Notes under the pieces: model-generated | Told to the model about the DNA's origin: nothing | Databases searched by the model: none | Seen by the model: the letters and a program-made list of their open reading frames with translations, nothing else | Program-made: the position numbers and the translations under genes | Shown here: piece by piece, positions 32,506-43,148 of the stretch | Numbering within the stretch: position 1 is the stretch's first letter | Layout: every line of letters begins with the position of its first letter | DNA from: Candidatus Stahliibacteriota bacterium | GTDB taxonomy: Bacteria > Hydrothermota > Tepidihabitantia > B3-TA06 | DNA: 64,000 nt | Reading direction: 5' to 3' | Assembly (NCBI GenBank): GCA_004375895.1 | Contig: SOJW01000056.1 | Coordinates: 1-64,000, forward strand

Positions 32506-32820
32506 GCCAGCCTTCTTAAGTCTTCAATGAGACCTTTTAGCTTTAGTAATTGTCCATAAGTGCGGATGGGTGAGGTCGTGAGGGATTACTACAACCGTTA
32601 TTTGTCAGGCTCTTATGGTGGGTACAGATTCTTCCCCTCCCTTGACGGGAGGGGGTAGGGGGAGGATAGTGTTTTGTGCTGCGAACAAAAGCATTTCCTT
32701 TCTTACTTACGTGAAGAGGTCTGAACATCGCTGTTACCAAAGCAAGCTGTTGATTTAAACAAGCTTGGCAGTTTACAACTCATCAAATCACTTCGAGTTC
32801 ATAGATGATCACCTTCGCCT
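32506..32820 (+). other. Non-coding gap
   Basis: No gene supported. It has a CCCCTCCC-TTGA-CGGGAGGGGG hairpin (about 32635-32655) of the same low-complexity type as at 19.6 kb. The rest shows nothing I can name. Confidence 0.5.
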
Positions 32821-33162
32821 TCAATGCAGGTAAATCTCTACCTTCTTGCCTTCTTCGTCCTTTACCTCGAACACCTTGCCGGGCTGTGCCTGGTCCAAAG
32901 CCGCAAGGATGGTATCGGCAGGGATCTCCTGTTTAGCAAGCACACTCGCAGGGATGAAGTTCATGGCGAATCGCGCCAGGGACAGAGGCAGGTTGATCCT
33001 CACGTTGGGCTTCTCCTTATCTTTCTCGAAGATCAAGAGGGTTATTTCCCGAGCCTGAGGTCTTGCACCTTCTATGGCTTCAATCAGCTTCTCCGCCTGT
33101 TCTGCCGATATCTTTCCTTCGCTTACCATTCGCAGGATACGCAGGGTGGCTTCGCTACTCAT
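32821..33162 (-). CDS. SHOCT-like-module protein, last gene of the shared-module operon
   Basis: A 113-residue soluble protein. The N-terminus (about 5-30) is the short helical module EATLRILRMVSEGKISAEQAEKLIEAIE (given elsewhere in parts), shared with four neighbours. The rest is an alpha/beta segment with PNVRINLPLSLARFAMNFIP and a Lys/Glu-rich end, resembling parts of YvlB/LiaX-type proteins. I chose ATG 33162 (MSSEATL), overlapping the preceding gene by 8 bases. Confidence 0.7.
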   Translation of the reverse strand: MSSEATLRILRMVSEGKISAEQAEKLIEAIEGARPQAREITLLIFEKDKEKPNVRINLPLSLARFAMNFIPASVLAKQEIPADTILAALDQAQPGKVFEVKDEEGKKVEIYLH

Positions 33163-33634
33163 GACGGCAGCTTCCTTTGCGCTTGGAGCAACGTATCTCC
33201 TCCACCGCCTCATCAACGTCTATCTCGCCGTCCTCAAGCTTGTCTATTACAACGCTTACCTTGCGGGGCCGTTTGCGAGCTTTGTGGACTATCACGCTAA
33301 GGATTATCATGATTCCCACTACCACGATCAAGGCCCACCACCACTGGCCGAACCCGGCTATCAGCCCGATATTGGAGAACCAGATGGCTAATCCTACCGC
33401 CACTAACAAAAGCGCCCGGAAGGTTTTACTGCCAACATGTTTGAATTGGATTCCTCTCCTTGAGCGTCTTATCACCGACTGGATCAGTTCCACCAGACCG
33501 AGAAGTCCGATGATCACAAAGATTATGGGCCAGGCGACTTTGAAGGCGAAGGTTTGCGGGGCAACACTCGATCCCAGCCAGATCCAGAATCCGATCCAGA
33601 CTACAACCAAACCCCAGAATATCCCGCGGATCAT
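33155..33634 (-). CDS. Four-helix membrane protein with C-terminal SHOCT-like module
   Basis: A 159-residue protein. Hydrophobic segments lie at about 4-24, 32-52, 70-88 and 96-115, a layout like LiaF/YvlD-type or DUF5668 membrane domains. The cytoplasmic tail carries VVIDKLEDGEIDVDEAVEEI, the same module as its neighbours. The ATG overlaps the small membrane gene's TGA (ATGA). Function unknown; probably an envelope-stress component. Confidence 0.7.
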   Translation of the reverse strand: MIRGIFWGLVVVWIGFWIWLGSSVAPQTFAFKVAWPIIFVIIGLLGLVELIQSVIRRSRRGIQFKHVGSKTFRALLLVAVGLAIWFSNIGLIAGFGQWWWALIVVVGIMIILSVIVHKARKRPRKVSVVIDKLEDGEIDVDEAVEEIRCSKRKGSCRHE

Positions 33635-33792
33635 CTTGCTCTCCTTTCAGATCGGGTACGTATCTTGACAGCTTCCAGCTTTTGTTCTTCTCTGCGTTTG
33701 AGCAGGAGGTAAAGACCCGTAGGAATCCCAGCTAAGACGAGGGTAACTATCCCCACTGTAACTAGCAAGTTATAAACGAGTCCTGATATCAT
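33631..33792 (-). CDS. Small single-pass membrane protein, 53 residues
   Basis: Reads MISGLVYNLLVTVGIVTLVL then AGIPTGLYLLLKRREEQKLE, with a basic tail. One transmembrane helix spans about 5-31. It starts on the last base of the DUF4097 stop (TGATG) behind AAAAGGAG and ends in an ATGA overlap with the next gene, so it is tightly built into the operon. No known family recognised. Confidence 0.7.
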   Translation of the reverse strand: MISGLVYNLLVTVGIVTLVLAGIPTGLYLLLKRREEQKLEAVKIRTRSERRAR

Positions 33793-34658
33793 CAGATTCT
33801 CCTTTTACGGATGTTTAAATCACCTCTCTTAAGTTTGACGTAAAGTTTCGCTTCAGGTTTCCCGATAACGGCTTTGAGTTCATCCTCTTCGTCAGAAGGC
33901 TCAAGGTCGAAGTCGCTTGAGATGTCTCCATATTTGGGTTTGTGGATGGTAAGCTCAACGTTTGCCTTTTCAGGGATTGTGAGATTGATATCCCCACCAC
34001 CGAGCTCGATGCGTCCCACCCCTCGGCATGCCGAAAGGTCCAGGTCTATATCACCACCACCTACCTTAATGTTGAGTTCGGCAGAGATATCCTTGCCTGC
34101 CAGATCGCCTCCGCCCACGCCTGCGGAGAGTTTGCCGGCGATATTCTCCAGATCCAAATCGCCTCTACCGATGCGCACTGTGAGTTCCGAATCGAGGTTG
34201 CTTACCGATACATCGCCAGCGGCTGCCTTCATCACCACTTTCTGGGATTTCGGGACCTTTACGTCAAGGTCTCCGGACATGACCTTGATGGCCAGCTCGT
34301 TTTCGGTTTCGTTTACCTTATGTCCGCCCTGAAGCTTGATGCGGATGGATTGCTCGTCATCCCCAGTGATCCTCACATCGCCTGCTACCGCCTTGACGGT
34401 AAATCGTTCCCTGGGGTCGAACTTGAGTTCCTTTTCTGCACCTTTGGTGGCAAACCAGATGTTGCGTTCGATCATCTCAGGCAGGCCTTTGAGAGAAAGC
34501 TCCACCTTACGGGCGATTCGCTTGCCGAGGTCAGGACCTGGTCCGTGTCTCGGAGCCCAGCGGTAGGTCTCGCCTAAGGCGTTAAGGAGTTTGGCAGCCT
34601 CGTCGGCGTTTATCTTGCCCTCCTCCAATAACTTAAGGATTCGTTCTCTTTCTTCCAT
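33792..34658 (-). CDS. DUF4097 beta-helix protein with N-terminal SHOCT-like module (YvlB/LiaX-like)
   Basis: A 288-residue protein. Residues ~4-30 hold ERILKLLEEGKINADEAAKL, the shared module. From ~95 on there are regular short beta repeats (VKVMSGDLDVKVP, VKAAAGDVSVSN, VRIGRGDLDLENI, VGGGDLAGKDIS, VGGGDIDLDLS), typical of the DUF4097 right-handed helix. Bacillus YvlB and enterococcal LiaX have the same architecture and belong to cell-envelope stress responses. There is no signal peptide. Confidence 0.85.
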   Translation of the reverse strand: MEERERILKLLEEGKINADEAAKLLNALGETYRWAPRHGPGPDLGKRIARKVELSLKGLPEMIERNIWFATKGAEKELKFDPRERFTVKAVAGDVRITGDDEQSIRIKLQGGHKVNETENELAIKVMSGDLDVKVPKSQKVVMKAAAGDVSVSNLDSELTVRIGRGDLDLENIAGKLSAGVGGGDLAGKDISAELNIKVGGGDIDLDLSACRGVGRIELGGGDINLTIPEKANVELTIHKPKYGDISSDFDLEPSDEEDELKAVIGKPEAKLYVKLKRGDLNIRKRRI

Positions 34659-34668
34659 TCCTTCCTCC

Positions 34669-34968
34669 TCAGCCGTAGCAGCCGAACGTCATGAGCTCGA
34701 TATCTTCGGGGTCCTCGCAACACTCGCCCCTCATCTTGACGATCACCTTCTTATGAGGGGGGTGGCAGCAGGTGTCGAAGTGATGCCTGCCGAAGCTGTG
34801 CTTGATGAACATCGGTCCACAATGTGGGTGAGCGTGTGCGTTACTGGCGTAGCTGTGCTTTAAGGCTTCCAGGAGTTTGGCCGCCTCATCCGCTGTTATC
34901 TTGCCGTCTTCCAGAAGCTTGAGGATTCTTTCCTTTGGATTCATTGTCTTCTCCACTTGTTCTTTCAC
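34669..34968 (-). CDS. His/Cys-rich protein with N-terminal SHOCT-like module
   Basis: A 99-residue protein. The module ERILKLLEDGKITADEAAKL lies at about 13-32. After it, HAHPHCGPMFIKHSFGRHHF, DTCCHPPHKK and GECCEDPED make a region with about ten His and six Cys, suggesting metal binding. GTG 34968 is preceded by AAGGAGG five bases upstream. Paralogous to the N-terminus of the next gene. Family unknown. Confidence 0.7.
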   Translation of the reverse strand: MKEQVEKTMNPKERILKLLEDGKITADEAAKLLEALKHSYASNAHAHPHCGPMFIKHSFGRHHFDTCCHPPHKKVIVKMRGECCEDPEDIELMTFGCYG

Positions 34969-34979
34969 GTCTTCCTCCT

Positions 34980-35363
34980 TTATTCTTCTTCTGACTCTTC
35001 TTTTTTGATGAGCTTTACCGCGTCCTCTGCAGAGAGCTCGCCTGCTTCAAGTTTATCAAGTACGTCACTTATCTCTTCATGGGAGGCGCGGGCGGTGATG
35101 ATGCCCATCTTGGCCAGTAATGCGTCCAGGCGGTTACGCACCGTAGGGTAGGAGAGCGCAAGTTCCCTTTGTACGTCTCTTAGGCTGCCCCTGGAGCGCA
35201 GGAAGATCATCAAAAACTCGCGCTCATCGTCTGTAAGTCGCGAGAACATGGGAACTTCAAACTCCCCCCGGATCTTTACCTCGCACTCGCGGCAGCTAAG
35301 TTCCGAAATATAGAGACTTCCGTTACAGGCCGGACATCGTCCGATGAGTTTCTTCTCAGTCAT
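34980..35363 (-). CDS. DUF2089-family zinc-ribbon/HTH transcriptional regulator
   Basis: A 127-residue regulator and the first gene of the operon. A zinc ribbon (CPACNGSLYISELSCREC) is followed by a FSRLTDDEREFLMIFLRSRG and SLRDVQRELALSYPTVRNRL helix-turn-helix. The C-terminus carries VLDKLEAGELSAEDAVKLIK, the module found in the proteins it probably controls. It starts six bases after a perfect -10 box and is leaderless. Autoregulation is inferred from position. Confidence 0.85.
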   Translation of the reverse strand: MTEKKLIGRCPACNGSLYISELSCRECEVKIRGEFEVPMFSRLTDDEREFLMIFLRSRGSLRDVQRELALSYPTVRNRLDALLAKMGIITARASHEEISDVLDKLEAGELSAEDAVKLIKKEESEEE

Positions 35364-35369
35364 GGTGAA

Positions 35370-35397
35370 ATTATAGTGAATTTTTGAACTTTGTCAA
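35370..35397 (-). promoter_or_regulatory. Promoter of the shared-module operon
   Basis: TTGACA, 16 bp, TATAAT, then TTCACC and ATG: both boxes are perfect and the message should be leaderless. Confidence 0.88.
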
Positions 35398-35529
35398 GTC
35401 CCTCTTGAACAATGTTAAACTAATTGGGTGAAATTAAGAATTTCAGTTAATCGGAAGTAAACTTTATCCCCAAATCGGCATCGGCCATCCCGCACCCGTC
35501 GCGTCAGGTTTACATCGCACTCGTCACAA

Positions 35530-35584
35530 AAAAGCTGGTCAAAAGCTGGTCAAAAGCTGGTCAAAAGCTGGACAAAAGCTGGAC
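35530..35584 (+). repeat. Tandem 11-bp repeat, five copies
   Basis: AAAAGCTGGTC three times, then AAAAGCTGGAC twice. The near-helical period keeps each A4 tract on almost the same face of the DNA. Confidence 0.9.
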
Positions 35585-35736
35585 AAATGACAGCTCACGG
35601 CTGACGGCTAACAGCTGACGGCAGGGGATGCGCTTTATAGTTCCCCCTCCACAAAGGGAGGGGGAATCTCTTTTTTAACCACAGATTGAAACTCGTTTCA
35701 CTCGTTTCCCTTCGGAACGCAGATTTTCACAGATTG

Positions 35737-35762
35737 TAGGGGCCGACTTTCAAGTCGGCCCG
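35737..35762 (+). repeat. Family B palindrome, copy 6
   Basis: GTAGGGGCCGACTT/AAGTCGGCCCG, a 10-bp stem with a two-base loop. Confidence 0.75.
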
Positions 35763-35773
35763 AATTATAATAA

Positions 35774-35802
35774 TCCTGGCGGACCTTAAGGTCCGCCCCT
35801 AC
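35774..35802 (+). repeat. Family B palindrome, copy 7
   Basis: GGCGGACCTT/AAGGTCCGCC is a perfect 20-bp palindrome, followed by CCTACG. Confidence 0.75.
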
Positions 35803-35817
35803 GATAGAGTTCACAGG

Positions 35818-35894
35818 TATGGAGTGCAATGACCGTGTCATTGCTTTTTATACTCCCATTGATTGCGGCGACAACGCGGTTGTCGCACTCCAAA
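35818..35894 (+). repeat. Family C double-hairpin repeat, copy 2
   Basis: First hairpin GCAATGAC-CGT-GTCATTGC; second GCGACAAC-GCG-GTTGTCGC. Relative to the other copies the second stem has an A-T to G-C pair change on both sides. The spacer between hairpins is longer (about 20 bases more). Confidence 0.85.
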
Positions 35895-36016
35895 GCAAAA
35901 TCCCAGTTGGTGTTGTGATGGGATGAGGGAGGTGTTGATCTGAAGGTTAGCTTGCAGGTTTCTAATAAGTTACACTTATGAGGTAAGTTGGGAAGTGGAT
36001 TAAAGGTTTTGGGATG

Positions 36017-37009
36017 TTATTTGGTTTTCCGGGTGAGCAAATAGCCGGTAAAGATTATTAGGGCCCCCGTACCTAATACGATAAGCAGGATAACCCCGAT
36101 ACTTAATTTCTGGTTTTGTAAAAACAATATTCCCCCCGATATAATAGGGATGGATCCAACGATGAAGCTGCCCAGACGTAGGAACTTATTCTGGAATACC
36201 GTATCTATTTTCTCTCCCAGAGTTTTGCCTTGTTCCTCTATTTTTTTAGAAAGGTCGCCGGTCTCTTTTTCGATCTTCGAGGATAACTCGCTTGTTCGCT
36301 TTTCGAATTCGCCCTTCAAAAGTGTTACATCCTTCGAAACTACCTCAAACTTTCCGTGGAGGTCTACTAACTCTGTACCAATATGATTGAATGGATATCC
36401 CGCCTCACGGAGTTGCTTCTTAGGGTCAAGTTTGTCGAAGCTCGACGACACGATTTTATCTTTCGGGATATCAGCGGGAAGGTGACGCGCAGAGCCTTTA
36501 ATACCGTCGGTATCTTGATAAAAATCGGTTTTTCCCTCCCCATACGGTATATCGGGCAATTCATCCTTTTCGAGCAAGAAGATAGTGAGCTTGAAGATAG
36601 GCTCGCCGTATTGGAGGATGAGTTCCTTAGCAGAGCCGTTACGAAGGCCCCAATTTAGATTGCCTCGAAAACCAGCATCAATCTTCGTTGCTACTTGAGC
36701 AATACCTTCTCTCATCATGGTCGTGGTGGGAGTAATTAGGCCCATCAACATTTTGTTAGGGTAGAGATGCTGGACCGTCTTCGCTGTGAAGTCAATCTTT
36801 TCCATACTGGAAATCAAGACAGACTCACCAGGATTAACCTTAAGAAAGGAGTCTGGGTGAAGTTCCTTCGTTTCCCCTGTGGAGTGAAAACGTACTTTTA
36901 CACCCAGACGGAGTTCAATCCCGTTAGGGTTTATAAATTCCTCATCGGCGTCAATGAAGACAGACCCTAAAAGTTTCTTAATCTCACGGTCGGCAAGTAT
37001 TTTAGCCAC
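36017..37009 (-). CDS. dCTP-deaminase-like protein fused to coiled coil and two membrane helices
   Basis: A 330-residue protein. Residues 1-172 follow the Dcd/dUTPase trimer fold: LADREIKKLL, NGIELRLG, LITPTTTMMREGIAQVATKI, DAGFRGNLNWGLRN and PYGEGKTDFYQDTDGI. The catalytic Glu of deaminases (LEF in E. coli Dcd) aligns with Gly121, and the Arg-Ser of GRSS is replaced, so deamination is unlikely. Residues ~205-275 are a coiled coil, followed by helices at ~278-297 and ~302-324. GTG 37009 is the best start. Nucleotide sensing at the membrane or defence are guesses. Confidence 0.75.
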   Translation of the reverse strand: MAKILADREIKKLLGSVFIDADEEFINPNGIELRLGVKVRFHSTGETKELHPDSFLKVNPGESVLISSMEKIDFTAKTVQHLYPNKMLMGLITPTTTMMREGIAQVATKIDAGFRGNLNWGLRNGSAKELILQYGEPIFKLTIFLLEKDELPDIPYGEGKTDFYQDTDGIKGSARHLPADIPKDKIVSSSFDKLDPKKQLREAGYPFNHIGTELVDLHGKFEVVSKDVTLLKGEFEKRTSELSSKIEKETGDLSKKIEEQGKTLGEKIDTVFQNKFLRLGSFIVGSIPIISGGILFLQNQKLSIGVILLIVLGTGALIIFTGYLLTRKTK

Positions 37010-37057
37010 TAGCCATCTCCATCTTTAGGAATAGAGAATTTTCCTCCTTTAAATTAA

Positions 37058-37085
37058 AGTATATCCCAAACTTCGACCTTGTCAA
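37058..37085 (-). promoter_or_regulatory. Promoter of the dCTP-deaminase-like gene
   Basis: TTGACA, 16 bp, TATACT. The leader of ~45 bases has a strong AAAGGAGG (37043-37050), too far from GTG 37009 to serve it. Confidence 0.75.
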
Positions 37086-37090
37086 GTGGT

Positions 37091-38179
37091 TTACTCTTCA
37101 ATTCTAACCGGCGTCCCTACCTTTACCATCTTCTTCAGTTCTTCCACGTCCTCGTTTCTCATCCGGATGCAGCCCTCGGTGGCGCGGGTGCCGATCGATG
37201 CCTCATCGTGTGTGCCGTGGATCGCAATACCTACCCACTGTTTCCCAGATTTTGTCTGCGACGCCAGTGTCGAGAGCCGCAAAAACCACGGGCCGTAAGC
37301 TCCAGAAATCGGCCCCTTGCCGTCACCGAAGTCGTGTTCCCAGGTGTGCGAATCCTCAATCGAGGTGATCGTAAAATCTCCCTCGGGCGTGCGATTGTCA
37401 CCCACCCTCTGCTTGTCCCCGCGTCTCTTGCCGATAGCCACAGGGTAGGTCTTTATGAGGGTGCCGTCCTTGAAGATCAAAAGCTCAAACAGCAACTTCT
37501 TCACAACGATCGAGATACCCCTGGAGTGCTTAGCCTTTGTGGTTGGATTCAGCATATCCGCGCCAAGCACCAGTACCATATCCACAAGATTGGTTCGCAC
37601 CTCAACCCTACCCGTTCTCAGGTAGCCTATGAGCTTCTCGGCAAGCGGGACGTCGCCAGGGGAGCAGAACAGGATAGTCTGCTTAACCGTATGGGAATCC
37701 GCGTCCTGAGGCTGGAGCGGGAAGAGACCGAATCTTTTGTTGAATCTATAGGAGACGTCGCGCGCAAGACCTGCTTTTGAGGTCCCGTTGAGCACGAGTA
37801 TCCGCCTCGAGAAGGGCATCGAATCGAAGCTAAGCCCGTTGATTCCCGTCCAGACGTGAATCTCTCCTTTTGTCTCACCATTGACGATCTCGGCTTGGGG
37901 AAAGATGGGATCAAGTGCATTGAGTCGCCTTCTGTCTCTGGGGTGGACGCAGATGCGCGTATCTATCTGATAGGCCGCTGACATGTCCGGCTCCCCCACC
38001 GAGTCGGGTAATCCCAGTGAATCGAGCAAGATTTTTGTTCGCTTCGTAGGGAACGAGATCTTTCGCAGCTCGGTATATCCTGAACAGGAGTTGTGCAGTA
38101 TAAGGGTCGGCGGCTTGGGTTTGCAGGCGAGGAGTAAGAGCATCGATATGGAAAGGAACCAGAGAACTTTTTGTCTCAT
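37091..38179 (-). CDS. Lipoprotein L,D-transpeptidase (YkuD) with LytR C-terminal-type domain
   Basis: A 362-residue lipoprotein (MRQKVLWFLSISMLLLLAC, Cys19 anchor). A middle segment RRILVLNGTSKAGLARDVSY has the LytR_C look. The C-terminal YkuD domain should cross-link peptidoglycan: IAIHGTHDEASIG and ATEGCIRMRNEDVEEL, with the catalytic Cys in a TEGCIRM context instead of the usual SxGCIRM. ATG 38179 lies five bases after a -10 box. The longer frame starts upstream of the promoter. Confidence 0.85.
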   Translation of the reverse strand: MRQKVLWFLSISMLLLLACKPKPPTLILHNSCSGYTELRKISFPTKRTKILLDSLGLPDSVGEPDMSAAYQIDTRICVHPRDRRRLNALDPIFPQAEIVNGETKGEIHVWTGINGLSFDSMPFSRRILVLNGTSKAGLARDVSYRFNKRFGLFPLQPQDADSHTVKQTILFCSPGDVPLAEKLIGYLRTGRVEVRTNLVDMVLVLGADMLNPTTKAKHSRGISIVVKKLLFELLIFKDGTLIKTYPVAIGKRRGDKQRVGDNRTPEGDFTITSIEDSHTWEHDFGDGKGPISGAYGPWFLRLSTLASQTKSGKQWVGIAIHGTHDEASIGTRATEGCIRMRNEDVEELKKMVKVGTPVRIEE

Positions 38180-38184
38180 AAAAC

Positions 38185-38212
38185 AGTCTATGCGGGTAGA
38201 AGGGATTGTCAA
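38185..38212 (-). promoter_or_regulatory. Promoter of the L,D-transpeptidase gene
   Basis: TTGACA, 16 bp, TAGACT, then GTTTT and ATG; leaderless arrangement. Confidence 0.75.
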
Positions 38213-38222
38213 CTTGCTTTAA

Positions 38223-38254
38223 TGCTCCTTTTGCCTGGAGGGCAAAAGATCGCA
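38223..38254 (+). repeat. Family A repeat, copy 5
   Basis: TGCTCC, TTTT, stem GCC/GGC around TGGAG, AAAA, GATCGCA; lies between divergent promoters. Confidence 0.8.
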
Positions 38255-38364
38255 GGGAGCATCGGCAAATCGGCTTGGAGTATGAACACAGACTTGAAAT
38301 GGCTGTGAGGGGCGGTTTTACAAGTGGTCAGGAGATGCTATGGCCCGTAACACACCCCAATATT

Positions 38365-38479
38365 AGCTTCGAGTAATCATGAAAATACCCGCTCAGGGGT
38401 ACGGGTGTGTTATTTCCTTAATGAGTCGAGCGCAGCTCCAGTAATAATGAAAATGCCCCCTCAAGGGTACGGGTGTGTT
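38365..38479 (+). repeat. Direct repeat upstream of secA
   Basis: Two copies of ~46 bp, 69 bp apart (38365-38411 and 38434-38479). Each is AGCT...GTAATMATGAAAAT, a small CCC/GGG hairpin, then GTACGGGTGTGTT (family E). In the second copy the final TT begins the TTGACA of the secA promoter; the first copy ends TTATTT and has no -35 box. Confidence 0.85.
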
Positions 38480-38505
38480 GACATAGGTCTAAATCCTTAC
38501 ATAAT
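38478..38505 (+). promoter_or_regulatory. Promoter of secA
   Basis: TTGACA, 16 bp, CATAAT, nine bases before the ATG. The AGAGG in this gap overlaps the likely start of transcription. Confidence 0.7.
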
Positions 38506-38514
38506 AGAGGTAGT

Positions 38515-42000
<3,486 letters not shown>

Positions 42001-42003
42001 AAA

Positions 42004-42035
42004 TGCTCCTTTTTCGCTCCGCGAAAAAGATCGCA
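42004..42035 (+). repeat. Family A repeat, copy 6
   Basis: TGCTCC, TTTTT, stem CGC/GCG around TCC, AAAAA, GATCGCA; begins three bases after the secA stop. Confidence 0.85.
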
Positions 42036-42150
42036 ACAACTGGGGGTTATAAAAAACAAGGGCGGCGGCAGAAGCGGGGAAGAGTAGGTGAGGTTGCGTG
42101 ATGGCTCTGCAAGGTTCATTTGGGTTTAATATAGGGTTTAGGTGGACTCC

Positions 42151-42178
42151 GATCTTTTCGCTTCTAGCGAAAAGGAGG
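42151..42178 (-). repeat. Family A repeat, copy 7, diverged ends
   Basis: GATC, TTTT, stem CGCT/AGCG, AAAA, GGAGGA. The outer GCA is lost. It ends 17 bases before the ddl start. Confidence 0.7.
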
Positions 42179-42194
42179 ATAAAAAGGAGGTTCG

Positions 42195-43148
42195 ATGGAT
42201 AAGGGTTTGGTTGAGCCTCTGAAGGGCAAGCGCGTTGTTGTCTGTTCCGGCGGATGGTCGTCGGAGCGTGAGATATCCCTGCTCTCCGGCCGCAACGTGT
42301 TCGAGGCTTTAAGGAGGCAAGGGATCGAGGCGGTGAGCTTCGATCTAGTCTCACCCGATGATCTTCCCAAGCTCCTGAAGGAGAAGCCAGACATTATCTT
42401 CATTGCCCTCCATGGTAGGGCAGGGGAGGACGGTTCGTTTCAGGGGTTCTGCGAGGTTGCAGGTATTCCATACACCGGTTCAGGGGTGGCGGCCTCGGCG
42501 ATCGGGATGGACAAGTGGGTCTCAAAGTGGATCTTTGCCCGCAACGACATACCTACCCCCCGGTTCGTTCCCCTCCCAGGAGATGCAGACCACGTGCCAG
42601 CGGCACAAAAGGCGGCCCAGGAGTTCGGATTTCCGGTAATAATCAAGCCGCGTTTTGAAGGTTCAAGCGTTGGCGTGCATATCGTTCATGATGAGCTTGC
42701 ACTGCTTGAGCAGACCCGGCGCCTTCAGGCCGAGTTCGGTGACGTGCTTCTTGAGGAGTTTATATCAGGTATGACTGGAACGGCAGGTATCCTTGGAGAC
42801 CAGGCGCTGCCTCTGCTGGAGCTTGTCCCCAAGACCCAGGAATTCTACGACTACCAGGCCAAATACACCAAAGGTGCTACCGAGTTCATCTGTCCTGCAC
42901 GCATGGACCCGGAGCGGACCAGACTCACCCAGGAGCTGGCCTTGCGTGCCTTCCGCTCCATAGGCGCCCGTCACTTCGGCAGGGTAGACTTCATGCTGGC
43001 AGAAAACTCTCAACCCTACCTGCTTGAGGTCAACACCATTCCAGGGTTGACCGATTTGAGTGATCTGCCGGCTGCAGCAAATGTTCTCGGCATCTCATAC
43101 GACGAGCTTATACTCCGCATAGCGCTCATGGCTCTTGGGGAGCAGTGA
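42195..43148 (+). CDS. ddl: D-alanine--D-alanine ligase
   Basis: Makes D-Ala-D-Ala for peptidoglycan. A 317-residue ATP-grasp enzyme: VVVCSGGWSSEREISLLSG, ALHGRAGEDGSFQGF, IPYTGSGVAASAIGMDKWVS (the Dd-ligase core), FPVIIKPRFEGSSVGV and LEVNTIPGLTDLSDLPAAA. Strong AAAAAGGAGG ribosome site. It overlaps the next gene by 4 bases. Confidence 0.95.
   Translation: MDKGLVEPLKGKRVVVCSGGWSSEREISLLSGRNVFEALRRQGIEAVSFDLVSPDDLPKLLKEKPDIIFIALHGRAGEDGSFQGFCEVAGIPYTGSGVAASAIGMDKWVSKWIFARNDIPTPRFVPLPGDADHVPAAQKAAQEFGFPVIIKPRFEGSSVGVHIVHDELALLEQTRRLQAEFGDVLLEEFISGMTGTAGILGDQALPLLELVPKTQEFYDYQAKYTKGATEFICPARMDPERTRLTQELALRAFRSIGARHFGRVDFMLAENSQPYLLEVNTIPGLTDLSDLPAAANVLGISYDELILRIALMALGEQ

Larger units (their letters stand above)
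35398..36016 (+). other. Repeat-rich non-coding gap
   Basis: No gene supported. It contains, in order, a five-copy 11-bp tandem repeat (35530), a CAGCT/ACGGCTGACGG run, an ACAGATTGAAACTCGTTTCA repeat shared with 31.7 kb, two family B palindromes and a family C copy. Confidence 0.7.

Noticed and set aside
35530-35584. The 11-bp tandem array as a CRISPR or plasmid-type replication iteron.
   Set aside because: There are no spacers, no cas genes, and no rep gene or DnaA boxes nearby.
37002-37022. A short upstream peptide (MEMASG) before the dCTP-deaminase-like gene as a regulatory leader peptide.
   Set aside because: The strong ribosome site lies 20 bases from its ATG, too far; there is no further support.
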